A DNA stretch of 64,000 nucleotides from Dipylidium caninum (GCA_017562135.1 QEYB01000466.1:620001-684000); one strand, 5' to 3'. Shown: positions 10,521 to 23,422, counted from the first letter of the stretch. Notes: a model not told the origin generated them from the letters alone. Numbers and translations: made by a program.

Positions 10521-13500
10521 TAATGCGTATATCTTAAGGTAATGAGAATTCCTAACTTTCGTCTGACACCGCCAGCCAACGTATCTCCCTTCCTGCCATT
10601 CAGAAGATTTCCTTTTGACGTCCGAAGTTAATGAGACTTCAGCCTATGTGGTTTTCTTGCCTCCATTTGCCCTAATTATATTTTAGCCTGACCACAAAAA
10701 CACAAACACACCCATTTACGCCACGGGTAAGCCATGGGAACAGCGGCGATTTGTTTATGTGTCCTCTGGAGGAAATTGCCCTACCCACAAAAATTAACAC
10801 AACCATAAACAAGTTTGGCAGCGGCAACTGACCTACTGGGTGGGAGGCAAATATCCTCCATTTGGCCCGTCCCCGTCCCCGTCACCGTCACCGTCACCGT
10901 CACCGTCACCGTCACCATCACCATCCCTTTCCCCTTCCCCAACCCGTTCACCCCTGACCACAGTCCACGACAGCCCTCTCCCCTTTGGTTGCCCCACTTT
11001 TCCGCTCCCTTGCGACTCTTCTCCCCCTTCCGGTCGCTTTGTGTCTCGCCCGATACCTCACTGCCCCCATCCACCACTTTACTCGCCGAACAACAACAGT
11101 GACGCAACATTGATGAAGCAAAACGCTTGACCCTAAAATCAGCAATTTCATAGGTAATACACAATTCAGACTGGGAGATGGCAATTCTCCCCCGAGGAAT
11201 GTTATACTCCTCGAAGTTTATCAAGAATTCTTGATTACGACGTAATGCGAGTCCACCTTATAGCACCTACTTGTGTTTTCAAACTCTCTACCTCTTAATC
11301 TCGACTAACGATAGTTAACTGCTGCTTGTTGAAATCCAAACTACGAAAATAAGCGTAAATTATGTCGACGGGGCGCATTTTCGATAAACGTTCACTCTAT
11401 AGGTGTGCTGAGATCGTTGACCCCACTGTTGCTGATATCGAGGTCAGAGGATTTGGGTAACAGGTGAATAAAGGGAATTTGCACTGTCGGGCGTTTGCCG
11501 CAATATTAATCGCTCATGCGAAATGTAGGAATGCAAGAGTACACTGATGTTTCATAAGAAAATATTAGTCGGAGATGGGAGGGTGGGAAACCATCTCGAT
11601 TTCGTTACAGCATGTACTATTGTGGTCTACACTCCATCAAAGTTCGGAGGTGCGCGAATGTGTGCAGTGGGAGAGGTGGGTGGAGAAGGTTACTGTGTGG
11701 TTTATTGGGAAACCGAAAGACAGTATTTAGACCGAACTACGGCGCATGTCATAAATTAGTCCTTTGCTGATGCCATACACCCGTCTTTATGCGGGAGGAT
11801 TCTACGTGCCTTGCGCATATACAAATTGTTCCCGTTTCTTGCTGAGTGGGTACAACAATGATAACATGAAAAATCTCTCCTCAGCCAACTACAGAAAGCT
11901 TTCACAGATTTAAGAAGGGTGAACTCCCTAGTATTTCATGTGTAACTCCGATTAAAACATCTCATTCACGTATCAGTGAAAATTAGGTGTTTCCAAAATA
12001 GTTGATATGACGAGTGTCGATACGGTCAATGAAAAAGCCAATCCCACGCATTTAAGGAGCACTCTAATTAATAGACTTGATTACTTTAATTTTTAAATGT
12101 AATGCCTTGAAATAAACGTTAGTTCCTGATTCAAGTTGATTCAGTTGTTTTAATCCGTCATTTCGACTTATGTAAATTAACAAATATTAGGTGAGACGTT
12201 CAATTGCAAGTGCATCTTGTTACCATTGTAATTTCGTAGTATTTTGGGGGTGACGCAGGAACTTTAGACTTCTGTCAGTCTGGGCGTCCCTAGACGAACT
12301 TTTTTCTTAGACTAGGTGGCGAATTCAGAACTCATGGAAGATGTTGCCTGTAAAATGAGAAAGCCTCTACTCCACCAGGCAAGTCTGCTTTGTTTATACC
12401 AGAAGTACAAGTTTTCATAATGGTCAAATGTGCACACGTCTCGTTAAGCCGTGCCAAGTCGATGTAGCATTGGCGGCAATGGTTGTGGTGGTTTTGGCGG
12501 TGACGACGGTGGTGGTGGTGGTTGTGGTGGCAGAGTTTCTAGCTTGACGAGTTTTGCCAGATGACGGTGAACAGTTGCCAACCGCAAGAGCCGGGGAAAG
12601 GAGATGCTAAATCAAATAAACAGGCTGCACCCTTTGATTTTACCCATTCATGGCAAGGTTCCCATGCCTGTTTTCCCATGTTATGAAGTCTGCAGTTTTG
12701 CCTGTTGTGGTGGGTCATTTCAATACCACCTTGATTTTCAGACGCACGTTCTTTAGACGAACTCAATAAAGCCCTTTGGAAATGTGTGTCTTTTTTGCCG
12801 CCCGCTATTTTGCCACTTAAATTGTCTCCATTTTTATATGGCATTGTTAATAAAAGCTGTTAAATCCACCTACTCGTTGTCGGGTGGGCCCTTGATAATG
12901 GCGAATACGTGAGAAGTAATTTATATTGGCAAAAGTTGCCTTTTACCTTCCCCTTAAAACTCTCCTGAAGACGTCTTGGCAGATAATTAACTTTGCGGTG
13001 AGGCCACTACTTTAGCCCTGGCTCGTTTTATCACAGTCGCACAAACTAAAGTTCAACTTGATAGAATTCAGCGGAGCACGAGGTAGTAGTGGCCCCACAA
13101 GGACCAATGTTAGAGAGATGAGTTAGTTGTCGAAAAGCGGAAGGGGGTGGCCTGGAGGAGAACCTCGTCTAACTCCTCCACAGCGTCCGTGTACTGTGCT
13201 GCAACAGGGGCGATGGCGAGCAAGGCACCCAACACAGGGTTGTGGACGACTTTTTTCTCTTAACGAAGCAAATGGGAAGAGGCGAAATATACTCTTCGAC
13301 TGCACTGGAAAGACGAACATTACACACAGAGAAGAGTCCATTGTTGGGGGCGGAAGAATTGCGTTGATTATGGTTAGGAATCATTGAAACCAACACGCGA
13401 AGTTCACACGTAGAGCAAACTTCGAGGAGAATTGAAAAAAAGGGAGGATGGCTGACAGAGGAGTACCGACACTTACGCCTTCCCATTTGTACACCGAAAA

Positions 13501-13539
13501 GGTGGAAAGGGGCTATGAGTTGTTGCAACTCACCTGGCC
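10521..13539. other. noncoding stretch of copy 1, matched by 25362-28420
   Basis: No gene was recognised. Identity to copy 2 is high in most places, with local differences: about 11205-11280, 11915-12110 (copy 2 carries a TA microsatellite here), and a GGT-rich run at 12480-12535 of different length. Confidence 0.5.
10866..10936. repeat. CCGTCA hexanucleotide microsatellite
   Basis: Repeated ccgtca units followed by catcac units. The copy 2 equivalent at about 25708-25760 has fewer units. Translations in either strand (VTVTVTV, SPSPSPS) are repeat artefacts and not genes. Confidence 0.9.
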
Positions 13540-14060
13540 AATTGAGCGTCTGTCAGCGAGTGCGCAAAAACCTTGTCTCGACAGCCAGGTAATTGACGAG
13601 AAAAATGTCCATGACACTCAGCGCATCTCCTCACGACGGCGACGTCGGTTGACACGAGGAGGATGCGGAGTTTGCGGCATGACGCGGCGGGGTGTGGGGA
13701 GGGTGGGGAGGGTGGGCGAGAGCGAAAAGGCAGGTAGGAAGGCGGGTGCGTAGTGGCGGACGACGGTGTGGTGTGATGCGACTGGGTGGCTACAAGCGAT
13801 GTGGAATGCGAGGGGAAGGCAGATCGAGTTTGTGTCTGCCACGGATGAAGAAGATGAGCTGATGACAGGTTGAGGAGGTTGTAACCGTCTTCTGCACAGC
13901 TTGGCCGCTGCCACGCCACCCCTCTCCTCGCACCTTCTCCCACCGACATCCTGCCACAGTCGCGCCGAAGTCGACGTGTGCGAGCCTCCTGTCGGCGAGC
14001 ACGTCGAGGTGTTGCTCTCCTGCCTGGTTGGACGTTGGCAGAGACGAGGGCAATGACGCG
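13540..14060. repeat. dispersed repeat, member 2
   Basis: Homologous to 9420-9930 and present again in copy 2 at about 28405-28930. GC-rich, with no conserved reading frame. Because it lies inside the tandem unit but also has a second member 4 kb away, it predates the tandem duplication. Confidence 0.6.
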
Positions 14061-16800
14061 CTGCGACAAAACGTCAAGCGAAACGGTGTGAGTGTAGTCA
14101 CAGGGCACGTGAAGTGATTCCGCCTACAAAACGCGACTAAGGTCAGAGGTGCCGATGTTAACCACAATGTGGACTGATTCATTAAACCAGAGACGAAGTT
14201 TCGTCTGGATAGACAACTGTCTCCTTAAGGGCGTCTGAAATTTACCGTTGACTGACCATTTTGCTCTCAAATAAAAGCTGTAAAGACGGGAGCATGACTC
14301 GTATGTTATGCTTCAAGAACATGGACCAGTGATTTCTCCCGAGTTATACAGTTGTTTAACAGTCGCCTGATTAATAATTTGAGGGGAAGGAAGTAAGCAA
14401 GTGGGGAAAAGAGGCGCCATGTCTAAAGGATTGATAGAGTTGGGATATTGTTTAGACCCTGCCCTTCAGTCCGAGGTGAGAGGTGCAGCCTCTGAAATGT
14501 CAGTTCGTCAATGAACGGATGCAATGACAGGGACCCCACAGCGGGTGTGTATGTGTATATGTGTGTGTGTTGTGTCCTGATGTGTGTGGATGCGTGGGGA
14601 TGCGATTCTTCCTCGCCTCTCACAGGCCGCATAAATCAACTTCTCCCACCTCACACAAACACACCACGCGGTCTGCCTGCCATCACTCCTTCGATCACAG
14701 ACAGGAACCGCGACTCAGTCATGCACGAGAGCCACTGTTGACTATTCTAGCGACGATGTTCACGTAGACGAGGCGTTAGGACGAGGTGTCAAGTTGTCAT
14801 GTTAAGTCGTGTGGGGAATGGATGATACCTCGACGTTTGAAGCAGGACACACTCAACGATATCAGCCTCGAGGTCTACCTCGTTCCTCTTCCTCGCGTTT
14901 TCCGCTTCCCTCGGACACTTTACTCTGCCTCAATGTCACACACGATTGCTCAACCTTTGTCCACTGCAATTGCTTATCATAGTCTCAGCATGACGACTCA
15001 CTTCATCTCTGTCTGCGTCTGACAAACACGCTACTGATTACCATTTGAGTAGCACCGTGTCTCTTCATCAGACACCGAATATTCGCTTCTTCCTCGCGCT
15101 AATTCCCGCAATCGCAGCATACTCTCGTATTCACCACACATCCATGGCCTCATCTGCCTCCCCCATGAGTCCACACTCAGTGACTTCTTTCAGCATCACC
15201 TTTCCATCACTGATTCACACGCGAACACATAAGGTCATGTGAAGTGGTTAGTGCGACCAAGCACGGCCCCAAAGCCTTTCGACTCCCCTTTCACACCCCA
15301 CGTCCCACTGCCTCGCCTCTTTCTCCACCTCCTCTCGACTGCTTTCATTCTTCTTGCGGGCTTCATTTTCACATTCTGCCACTCCTCTTGCCTCCTTCCG
15401 CGAGACAGCTTGAGTTGCGTGTAACATCCTTCTCATCAGCGCCACCAACCACCTCATACAGCATCGTCCTCCTCCTCCTCCTCCTCTCCTCCTCCTCCTC
15501 CTACTCCTTTGTCCGTTCTACCAAAACTCTGATTTCAGAACTTAGCTGGTTTACCATCCACAATTTCCACCTCTGCTTTCTTTCTGTACATTCACCTCAA
15601 CTCTTCCCCATTCATATTTGCCCCGTAGAGGTAGCAAATCATCTTCGTCCACAGTATCACCAACCGAATGACACACACCTTTTCCCAAACTTCACTCGTG
15701 TTTTCCGACCACATAGGCTGTAAATGATCTAACTGTCTCAGCCATCCTCCTCCACTCCCCTTCGTAGACTCATTGGGGCGTGAAAAAGGACTCTCTCCAC
15801 TTGGCATTTATGTGGACCACTCAGTCTTCCCGTCCACGGCCCACATCCATGCTGTTCGCGCTGCCGGCACCTACTGACAACGACTTCAGTAGCATGATGC
15901 GTTTGCAATTGTCTTTGTGCTCTGCTTTGCGTGTGCTCACTCTTCTCTCACTCCACTCCCATCTACTGCTCAAGTGGCGGTGGAAAAGAAATGCCAACTT
16001 TGCATTCAAACAATCCCGAAGGTGAAGAAGAGCCTCTCAATGGGCACCAAATTGGGATTGGAAGTGAGCAACGAATGCCACTAGTCAGACTTCCAGTGTC
16101 TTTTGGGTTATGCGAAGAGGCGTGTTAACTGACAAATGTAATGGGATTTTGAGCATTTTTGTTGTCCCCACTCCACCCTTCCTGCTTTAAGAACTGTTAG
16201 AATTAAAATTGTACGTTTAGTGTATGTATTTGCTACACATGCGCTGGCAAACACTTTAACTTCATCGCTTCCTTCACTCAAAGTGTCCTAATTTCCATCC
16301 ACATCGCCGACCTTTTCAACGTTGTTGTAATCCCCTTTCATCACTTCTGTCATCTGCCACATTGTCTGCCCCGACCCCGAGAATGACTCATCAATCATGT
16401 TAGTTTGTTGTTGTGGCGGTTGCTTTCACCACTGTCACTTTTTCTTCACAAATATTATCTAATACCGAGTTTGAGGGCAAAGTCATTTCGTCCTCGTACA
16501 AGATAGGGAATTTGCATGAACAAACAGAATGAAAGGCCTTTAAAAAGATCTCATTCATCCACATTTGCCTATTGGACTTTTCTACGAAAACGGTGGTCTA
16601 TCTCCTCTTCCTTTCAGAAGCAAAAGTCATCTCATTTCGAGCGATCGACAGTATTTACATGCAGCAAAATTTCCCCATGGTCCGTATACAACAACACCTT
16701 GAACATGCCTCAAAGGTGTATATCTCTTACCACAAACACTTATTTCCCTATTACAATTGCATATTTTACACCTTTCCAATTAACGTGTTCTGTGGCTCAA
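14061..16800. other. noncoding stretch upstream of the homeobox gene, copy 1
   Basis: No gene was recognised. It contains a CTC/CCT microsatellite at about 15465-15505. The part 14935-15892 is also found inverted and diverged at 38534-39985, so it is a three-copy sequence in this window. The remainder is nearly identical to 28931-31660. Confidence 0.5.
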
Positions 16801-16832
16801 CGTCTCATTATTTACTGGTTGTAGCACGCGGA

Positions 16833-16955
16833 CCAATCACATTTTGCTGACGGGTCCCCACGTGATTGGTTGAAACGGGTGATATTCGGGGTGGATCATC
16901 AGTGGCTAATAATAACAATTAACCCCGACAATTGGATAATAAAAGGCTATATAAG
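16833..16955 (+). promoter_or_regulatory. core promoter of the paired-like homeobox gene, copy 1
   Basis: A TATA box, TATATAAG, lies at 16948-16955, 49 bases before the ATG at 17004. Transcription would be expected to start about 16975-16985, leaving a short 5' leader. Upstream are CCAAT at 16833-16837, an E-box CACGTG at 16859-16864 and an inverted CCAAT (ATTGG) at 16865-16869. All four motifs are conserved in copy 2 at 31695-31817. Motifs are seen; their function is inferred. Confidence 0.65.
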
Positions 16956-17003
16956 GGCGAGAAGCCGATGTCCACTTGCTGAAGTTGATCCCCGTGAACT
17001 TTC

Positions 17004-20000
17004 ATGTCTTCTCCATTCCACGTTGATTCCGCTCTTAACTCTTCTGGGTCATCACAAACAGAATGGTTTCCCCCGTCACGGAGAGGCTGGTTACTGATGA
17101 GTCATATACCTCATGTGGTAAGTAATTTACCATTTTTTATCTTTCGCATTTGGACTTTTCTGTCACATTAAGAGCATAGTAGCACGGAGTAAGTGTTATG
17201 CATTTTACCGTGCACTCGTCACATGGAGTAAGGTAAGTACGGAACACTTGGACATTCCTCTCGTTGCCCCATCTCGGCTGAGACTTTTATCCTGACGGGA
17301 CAGTCGAAGAAGCTGTGTTCGAGTGATGTTTATGTCTACTCGAGTAGCATACGATTTCCTCCTGATCATTAATTTGAGTAGTTTAAACACAACTTACACC
17401 TTCCTGTGCGGACGAATATGAACCAGGAGCGAGAGAGAGAAAGTGAGGGCGAGAAAGAGAAATAAATCGGGAACATATATCCAACTCTATTTTGGCATTC
17501 CCTTTGCTTAACTCCGAGAGGTTTTACCTTCATACAGATTTGACTGAGAAGGAGAACGAGGAAGAGGAGAAATACGACGACCTCTATCGGTCAATTGCGG
17601 GATCTTTCGGCCTGAGAGGATTTCCGCCATGTGAAGCAGATTATCGCTCGATGGGCACCTTTGACTCCGATTTCGGCCCCATCCCTTCTGCTCCACCGCT
17701 CCAATTACCTCAGTCAGTAGAGTGGACGGATCTTCTCATCGCTGAATACACCCGCAGAATGAGGGAGGTGGAAGAGGATACGAGAAGACACATAATGCAT
17801 TGGCTAAATCAAGGTCCACCTGTAGTTGCTGCTGGGGCCGATGTGGGTACTAGGGAAAATCCCATTCCCGGCTCTAGCCGCGCGCCCACGAACTCGACCG
17901 CAGCTGACTCAGGCATGGGGTCAAACTTTGGCGCCGGTGATGACAGTGAGCTGAGGCGCATAGCCGAGATGATAGCGATTAGTCAGAGAGGGGCAGCCAA
18001 TGAGAATTACACGATTGGCCGAGAACAAACAAGTGTGGAATTGATAAAGGATGTGCAAGGGACGTGCCGACAACCACTCGCCTCAGTCGATCAACGCATC
18101 TTCCCGTCCCCAAGCAACACCCTCAACACCAATGTTGGTCGACAACGTCGACCTCGTACAGTTTTTACGTCGAAACAAAGCGAAACTCTGGAGAACGCCT
18201 TTGAGGAGGATAAGTACCCTAATGGGGCAAAGAGAGAGGAATTGGCACAAATGTTGGATCTCGATGCAGAGCGGGTTAATGTGAGTTGTCACTTACAGAA
18301 TACTCCTTGATATTCTGTTTCGCAAACAGAATGTTGCTGGCTCGCAATCCCCACAAACGCCTTTGGGCCATCAGTTTGACCGTCTGCCACTTTATGGGGC
18401 GTTTGAGGCTTTCAATCGAGTTAAAAGTAGTCTATATGTCCAACGTTGGCGTCCAGCCCTGATCGCCTTCATCCCCCCCCCCTACCCCAGCAGGGCAACA
18501 TTCGTCCATTGTTCTTACCGTTCAGCGACGCATTGAATGCCGACAACTCGCTTTAATAGTATATGTTTCGGGGTTGGAAGTTACGATATGTTCATTGAGT
18601 AAATGAAGAGAACAAAAGGCGCAATTTTTTCCCATATAGTAGAAAGAGATTCCGTTGGCACCTGCAAATTTCTACCAACGATGGGACACATCAAATATCA
18701 CTTTTCGGGTACAAAACTCTACTTCGATGGTTAAACGATTTAAAGTCTCTCATGATATCTTTTGGTTACCCAATCCTTTCCTTAAAATTATATCGCAATT
18801 GTTTGAGAGGTAATAGTCGGTGGGAAAAATATGGGGCGAATGTAGAGCATGTGGTAGAATCTCGTGGTAAGCACAAGTTTGTGTTTTGTGTTTTCGTCGC
18901 GCGTTATTATGCAGTGATATTGCGCCGCGCCGACTGAACAGCAGTGATTGTCTTGTCTTCGCAGGTTGCACGTGCCCTGCCATAGGACTCCGTCGATTTT
19001 ACCTTTTCACTATGTGGTAACTATAATATTTTTGGTCACATTTCGGCTTAGCGCGTGTTCTGAGACTATATTCTTATCTACTTACTGGTTGACCGTTCCG
19101 GTTATCCTACGAGATTCACGTTTCATCAAAAGTGATGATTTGGTACGTAAACGGCAATCATGTGTTGTGAAGGCAACAACAGAGATGAACACTTGCTCTT
19201 ATAGTTAGTTAATCATTTGTAGTTGCAATTAGGTTGGCTCATTGAACAAATGAGTCCAATTTTTACCTACTTATATATTGCCGACAGATGTTTTGACATA
19301 GCTCCTCCCCTATAGATTGCTACTTTTCAATTTAAACCCACGTTTACTGGTAGTTTTGTGGGAGGGGTCGGATTTCGTTGTCGTTCTCACTTGTTCATTA
19401 TCAACGCGTATTTGTGATTCTTCACGACGACATTTGTGGATACAACATCCAGCGCTTTTACATTAGTTAACCTGTCTCCGAGCCCCGTATTAATGTTTCT
19501 CGAAGTTTGTCGATTTGTGCTATGTCTTGTATTTAAATTCGTAACAGGAAATTGCATTTTGTGTACATATGGTTGTGGAGAAAGAGTTGGAATGGCATGT
19601 AAACGCGAGACAGTTTTGCGAAATGAGTGAGAGCAATGCCTTTAAAATTGACAAATAAGTGTTGGGCTCATGCTTCAATGGTGTCTCATCTGTAGCTGAA
19701 CACAGGTTAAACCAACATTAAGGAGCGTTTCATAGATTCCCGCTTAATAGGCTAAATCGGGGTCACGGCAGTCTGGACACGCTGGTTATGAGATGTATGT
19801 CAACCATCGCCATGACGAGGTTCTAGAACCTTGCTGTCCTCGAGTACCGTCCCACCCCCCCCCGACTGACATTGCAGGCTCCGGTCAACCCCACAGTGTG
19901 TGGACGTGTGTGGTCAACGTCTCAATAGAGGCGAGTATACGTGTAATTTTACATCAACAATGGACTAAATTTCGATCTGTTAGTGGAATTTGCCTGACAG

Positions 20001-20464
20001 CGCTGAAGTGAGTCATGTTTGTTTGTAGACTCAGGCCTTACAATGGCATCACCGGTGTCATGTTGCCTTCAAGTCGAACGATCCGCACTGAGTCGATTGC
20101 CTGCATGTGGTATTAATGTCAACGGAAAGATGTGAACGAGGGCAAATTCAGCTGTCATGGTAACAACAAGGTCATGGCAACAATCGCGCTACGGTGTTGT
20201 GTCCTCGCTCGCGTCGCTCATTTACTTTGACCGAGTTAATAAATAGCCAGGTGGAGATTACTATTCACCGACTTTAATTGCGGCACCCGTAGCCTTTAGC
20301 TTACAAAGCGATTAGCTTAAAGTAGTGCCTTTATTGCTTCTCTTTAGGTCTGGTTCCACAACCGTCGAGCCAAGTGGCGACGGGAATACAGGTTGAGTCA
20401 GTCGCAGAACTCTCAGAATCCATTGGCGTCTCACTTCCCTCCGACCAGTGACGAGGACGAGTAA
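17004..20464 (+). CDS. paired-like homeobox transcription factor with His50
   Basis: Three exons: 17004-17117, 17519-18280 and 20348-20464, all joined in phase 0, giving 330 residues. The homeodomain is residues 247-306. It starts QRRPRTVFTS, has L16, F20, W48, F49, N51 and R53 at canonical positions, and ends VWFHNRRAKWRREY. The second intron falls between homeodomain positions 46 and 47, a common place in paired-class genes. Position 50, which sets DNA specificity, is His instead of the usual Gln, Lys or Ser. The N-terminal region (residues 1-246) is acidic at first (EKENEEEE), then low complexity, and matches no domain I know. The start was chosen as the first ATG after the TATA box whose frame stays open to the donor GTG|GTAAGT. 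The C-terminal tail is short and acidic (SDEDE). The exact paired-like subfamily is not recognised, and no paired domain is visible. Expected role: nuclear DNA-binding regulator. Confidence 0.8.
18281..20347 (+). other. second intron of the homeobox gene, copy 1
   Basis: A 2.07 kb intron splitting the homeodomain, donor AAT|GTGAGT and acceptor TCTTTAG|GTC. No internal gene was recognised. From about 18432 it becomes nearly identical to copy 2, in contrast to the diverged exon before it. A further diverged patch lies at about 19140-19660. Confidence 0.7.
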
Positions 20465-21596
20465 GCGTAGATTTGGAGATTTCGTTCCGACTTGGCCTTT
20501 CTGTGCAGTTTTTTCCAACAACAGACGCTGAGTCTGGACTTCTGGTTTATCTGTGGTCGTAGATTGCCTTATTTCCATTTTTTCTTCTGTGCCTTTATCT
20601 CATCTGCCATGACTTCTCGCTGGCTATGTGTAAAAGTTTATTTCGTTTATTCCTTTACTGCGAATTGAGTGTGTGTGAAGTGGGATAGGGAGGGGAGCAG
20701 GGAAGGAGGGAATGAGGGAAGGAGGGAACGATGGAGGCTGTGGATCCGGTTCGTAGAGGTCCCTTTAACGTGTGATCGCTTCGACCACGTGGCGGTCTCA
20801 TTTGGGGCCGCATACGTTGAGAAAGTAGTGGACATATCAGTGGCCTGATAAGCTCCACCCTCCCCTCCCCGCAAAGTCATTGTGAGAGATGGGAGGAGTG
20901 GCCGGAGGGCCAGGAAGAGGGAAATTAAGCTCTTAATACCGCTTTTCCAGCACGTTGGAAGACCTGTCGTGCTCTGCTCGTCCGTCGTGGTTGCCTCCCA
21001 GCTCTGCTACGTGCACTGGCTAGATGGCAACAGAAACAGGTAGACAGATAAGGAGACGGACGGCTGGCCGTACTACTACAATGTGGAATTTTTCTAAGCT
21101 CAGCGTTTGGAACCGAAAGTAAGAACTCTTACTACTTATATGGAATGAAGCGTCTTTCGTGTGGCTGTGCTGACGAAGGTCAGGTCTCTCGGGCAATGTG
21201 ATTAATTGGCTGCTCTCCGACATGGCAATGGACGATTATCAGCGCTTGGCAGGGGTAGGCTGCAGTGCGAAGTACCCAACAGCTGCATTGATGGAACTCT
21301 GGGGATCACCCACTGATCAGCGCGTCCAACAACTTCGAACTGTCAACCAGGGGTGGATGGAGGGAGGGAGGTAGGGAGACGGGTGGGGTGGGGTGGGCTT
21401 GGGTTGGGTTGGGCGAGGAATTGGCGGGCGCAGGAGCAGTATCGGACGAGGGAGCGGCGAATTTTGCGCAAATCCTCGTGGGATTAACGATCCCGAGCTG
21501 CCTTAATAACCGGAAGCGAAAGCGCTGCCAGCGATTATCCCACACCGGCGGTAGTTGGCTCAAGATGACAACGGTATCAGCTCACTCTCCTCAAGC
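20465..21596. other. intergenic region between homeobox and transporter genes, copy 1
   Basis: No coding exon was recognised. A purine-rich run lies at 20688-20730 and a G-rich run (GGGTGGGGT, GGGTTGGGTT) at 21360-21415. The segment next to the transporter start is nearly identical in copy 2 and probably contains its promoter, but I see no TATA box. Confidence 0.5.
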
Positions 21597-22271
21597 ATGG
21601 GACGGGAGGAGGCGGTCGCGAGCATACCCGTGGACGGTGGTGTTTTTTGGGAGAAATTTGTTGAATGGCGAGACCGTCTCAACAACTACCGCCATCTGGG
21701 ATGGATCATTCTCCTCGCCTCCGCCCTAAATGTCATCCTCATTGGAGGCAAGAGACGAGCATTCGGTATCTTCGTGACAGCCTTGCACAACGACTTTAAG
21801 AATGCATCAATGACCGAGTTGAATTGGATTGGTGATAGTTATGCTGCAGTCGGTTTCTTCCTCATGCCCTTCACTACCACCCTCATAGTGCACGCCGGTC
21901 GCACCTACCGCATTTCGATGCTCTCGGCGGGCGCCTTCATTTTCGTGAGTTGCTTCACCTCGGCGGCTGTACCGTCGCCGGGCTACCTGTTTGGCACTCA
22001 CACCGTTCTGCACGGGATTGGCTCCACCCTGATCCTCTGCACAACGGCACTCATCACTGGCGAGTACTTCGACAAAAAAACACCGTTTCCACGTCTTGGC
22101 GACGGCTTTTGTCTCCGGTGGACCGTACGGTGTACTCATCTTCGGTCCCTCTTCTCCATCTGGATTCACAATTATGGATGGAGGAAAGCCTTCGAGATCT
22201 GTGGTGTGGTCTTCCTCGGATTCACTCTCCTCGCGGCTTTAGTAATATCAATCGAAAGGGAAGGAAAACTA
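21597..22271 (+). pseudogene. truncated, frameshifted copy of the MCT-like transporter
   Basis: Identical in start and order to the complete gene at 36587. It carries the N-terminal half of the transporter (first six or so membrane segments). After GEYFDKK an A-run has seven A instead of six (about 22074-22080), shifting the frame. Sequence similar to the intact gene continues to 22271, where it abuts the repeated TIMP-intron DNA, so the C-terminal half is missing. It cannot encode a working 12-helix transporter. Confidence 0.9.
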
Positions 22272-23422
22272 TGTGGTCACATTTAAAGAGTGTACGCGTG
22301 CGTCACAACATGCCAGGTCTCACTCTCACCACCCCCACTACGATTCATGGCTAGTAGACGGATGAAAGGCGAGAAGGACTTATAATAACTACTGAGCAGA
22401 CACACTGTCATACCCGGAGTCGCATTAGTGTCCGATTCGTGGGGAAGAGAACTCTGCCAAGTCCTGGCGACGTTACGATAAAAGAGGAGGAATTAAAACT
22501 AGTGATCATCATATCTCTCAGAATAGTGGTCGTCGTCGCCACATCAACGTGTAAGTTTTTCAGTCGGGATGTAACGGCTACACTGTTATTATCACATGTG
22601 CCAATGAAGGTACGATTTTCTGATAATTCCCGAAGTCGGACCTAGTGGTATAGGGATCTAGAGAATTTCAAACTGTACTTTTAAAGAGCCCACTTTTGCG
22701 GTACGCGGTACTTCAGCTATAAATGTATGTGAAAATTACTCGCAAATTTTTATAACTCTTCTAGAAATAGATGCGTCCACTACTGTCACATGGAAAATAA
22801 TTTACGGAGTATATGCTTGTTGCTCCCTGAATAACCGCACGTGTAATGTCCCCATTACAGTCCTTCATGACTTTAAAGAAATGACTTGTCAATCATTTGA
22901 CGATATACTAACAAAAGTCACGAAGTCGAGTTCAAATTCGGTACAAAGGTCGTAGCTGAGGTGACTGGCACATTTCAACACACATATAACCCGACATTCC
23001 AAATTTCCGCCCCTCTTACTAAGAGGAGATCTGCACCCTCAGTAATAATATCTTTTAATTTTTCATTGGCAAGACCATGACGATAGCTCATACCATATGG
23101 TTCCAATATATAATAATTAAGGACAGAATTATTTCAAAGGGGGCTAATATATGTCCATGTTTCTCTTGTATTGGGTTTACTCCCATGGAAATGTGAGTTT
23201 ATCAATGCTAATTAGCAAAACTATCCGAACTTTGTCGAATACTGACGATAAAGTTGGTTTCGAGCAGAGGCAGTATCACTAAGCGCATTAAACAATCAGC
23301 CCTCAGTAGATAAGTCAGTGAACACTGAAGACATTGAGTGAGCTATTGTTAAAATCCACTTTCCTTCGCCCATAAAGTATGCGAGAGTAGGTGAGACTAA
23401 ACGGAAGAAATGCACAACTTAC

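Larger units (their letters stand above)
5108..22271. repeat. tandem duplication, copy 1 (about 17.2 kb)
   Basis: Direct repeat of 22272-37262. The start is seen where tggtcacattt at 5108 matches 22273. The end is seen where the transporter reading frame stops matching copy 2 (22271 against 37262) and runs straight into sequence equivalent to 5108. It contains TIMP exon 1 with its upstream region, a complete homeobox gene and a truncated transporter gene. Long stretches look nearly identical between copies, interrupted by short diverged islands. Relative to copy 2 it has two extra segments (about 7184-8666 and 9627-10520), and the block between them is in opposite orientation. Confidence 0.93.

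Noticed and set aside
10815..11130. Frames encoding VTVTVTV or SPSPSPS
   Set aside because: They are translations of the CCGTCA microsatellite and recur in copy 2 with a different unit number.
11547..11759. 70-residue frame perfectly repeated at 26380-26592
   Set aside because: The identity reflects the recent tandem duplication of noncoding DNA. The frame has no family match, so conservation is not evidence of coding.
15248..15723. 159-residue plus-strand frame, with relatives at 30113 and on the minus strand at 39315-39674
   Set aside because: The three copies break into different frames and lengths around a CTC repeat, so no protein is conserved.
16516..16850. Two overlapping frames of about 100 residues, repeated at 31378-31712
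   Set aside because: They sit just upstream of the homeobox promoter and are preserved only because the whole region is duplicated.
17062..17117. ATG at 17062 as an alternative start for the homeobox gene
   Set aside because: Its frame reaches the donor in phase 1 and gives an early stop after splicing. The ATG at 17004 stays open and joins exon 2 in phase.
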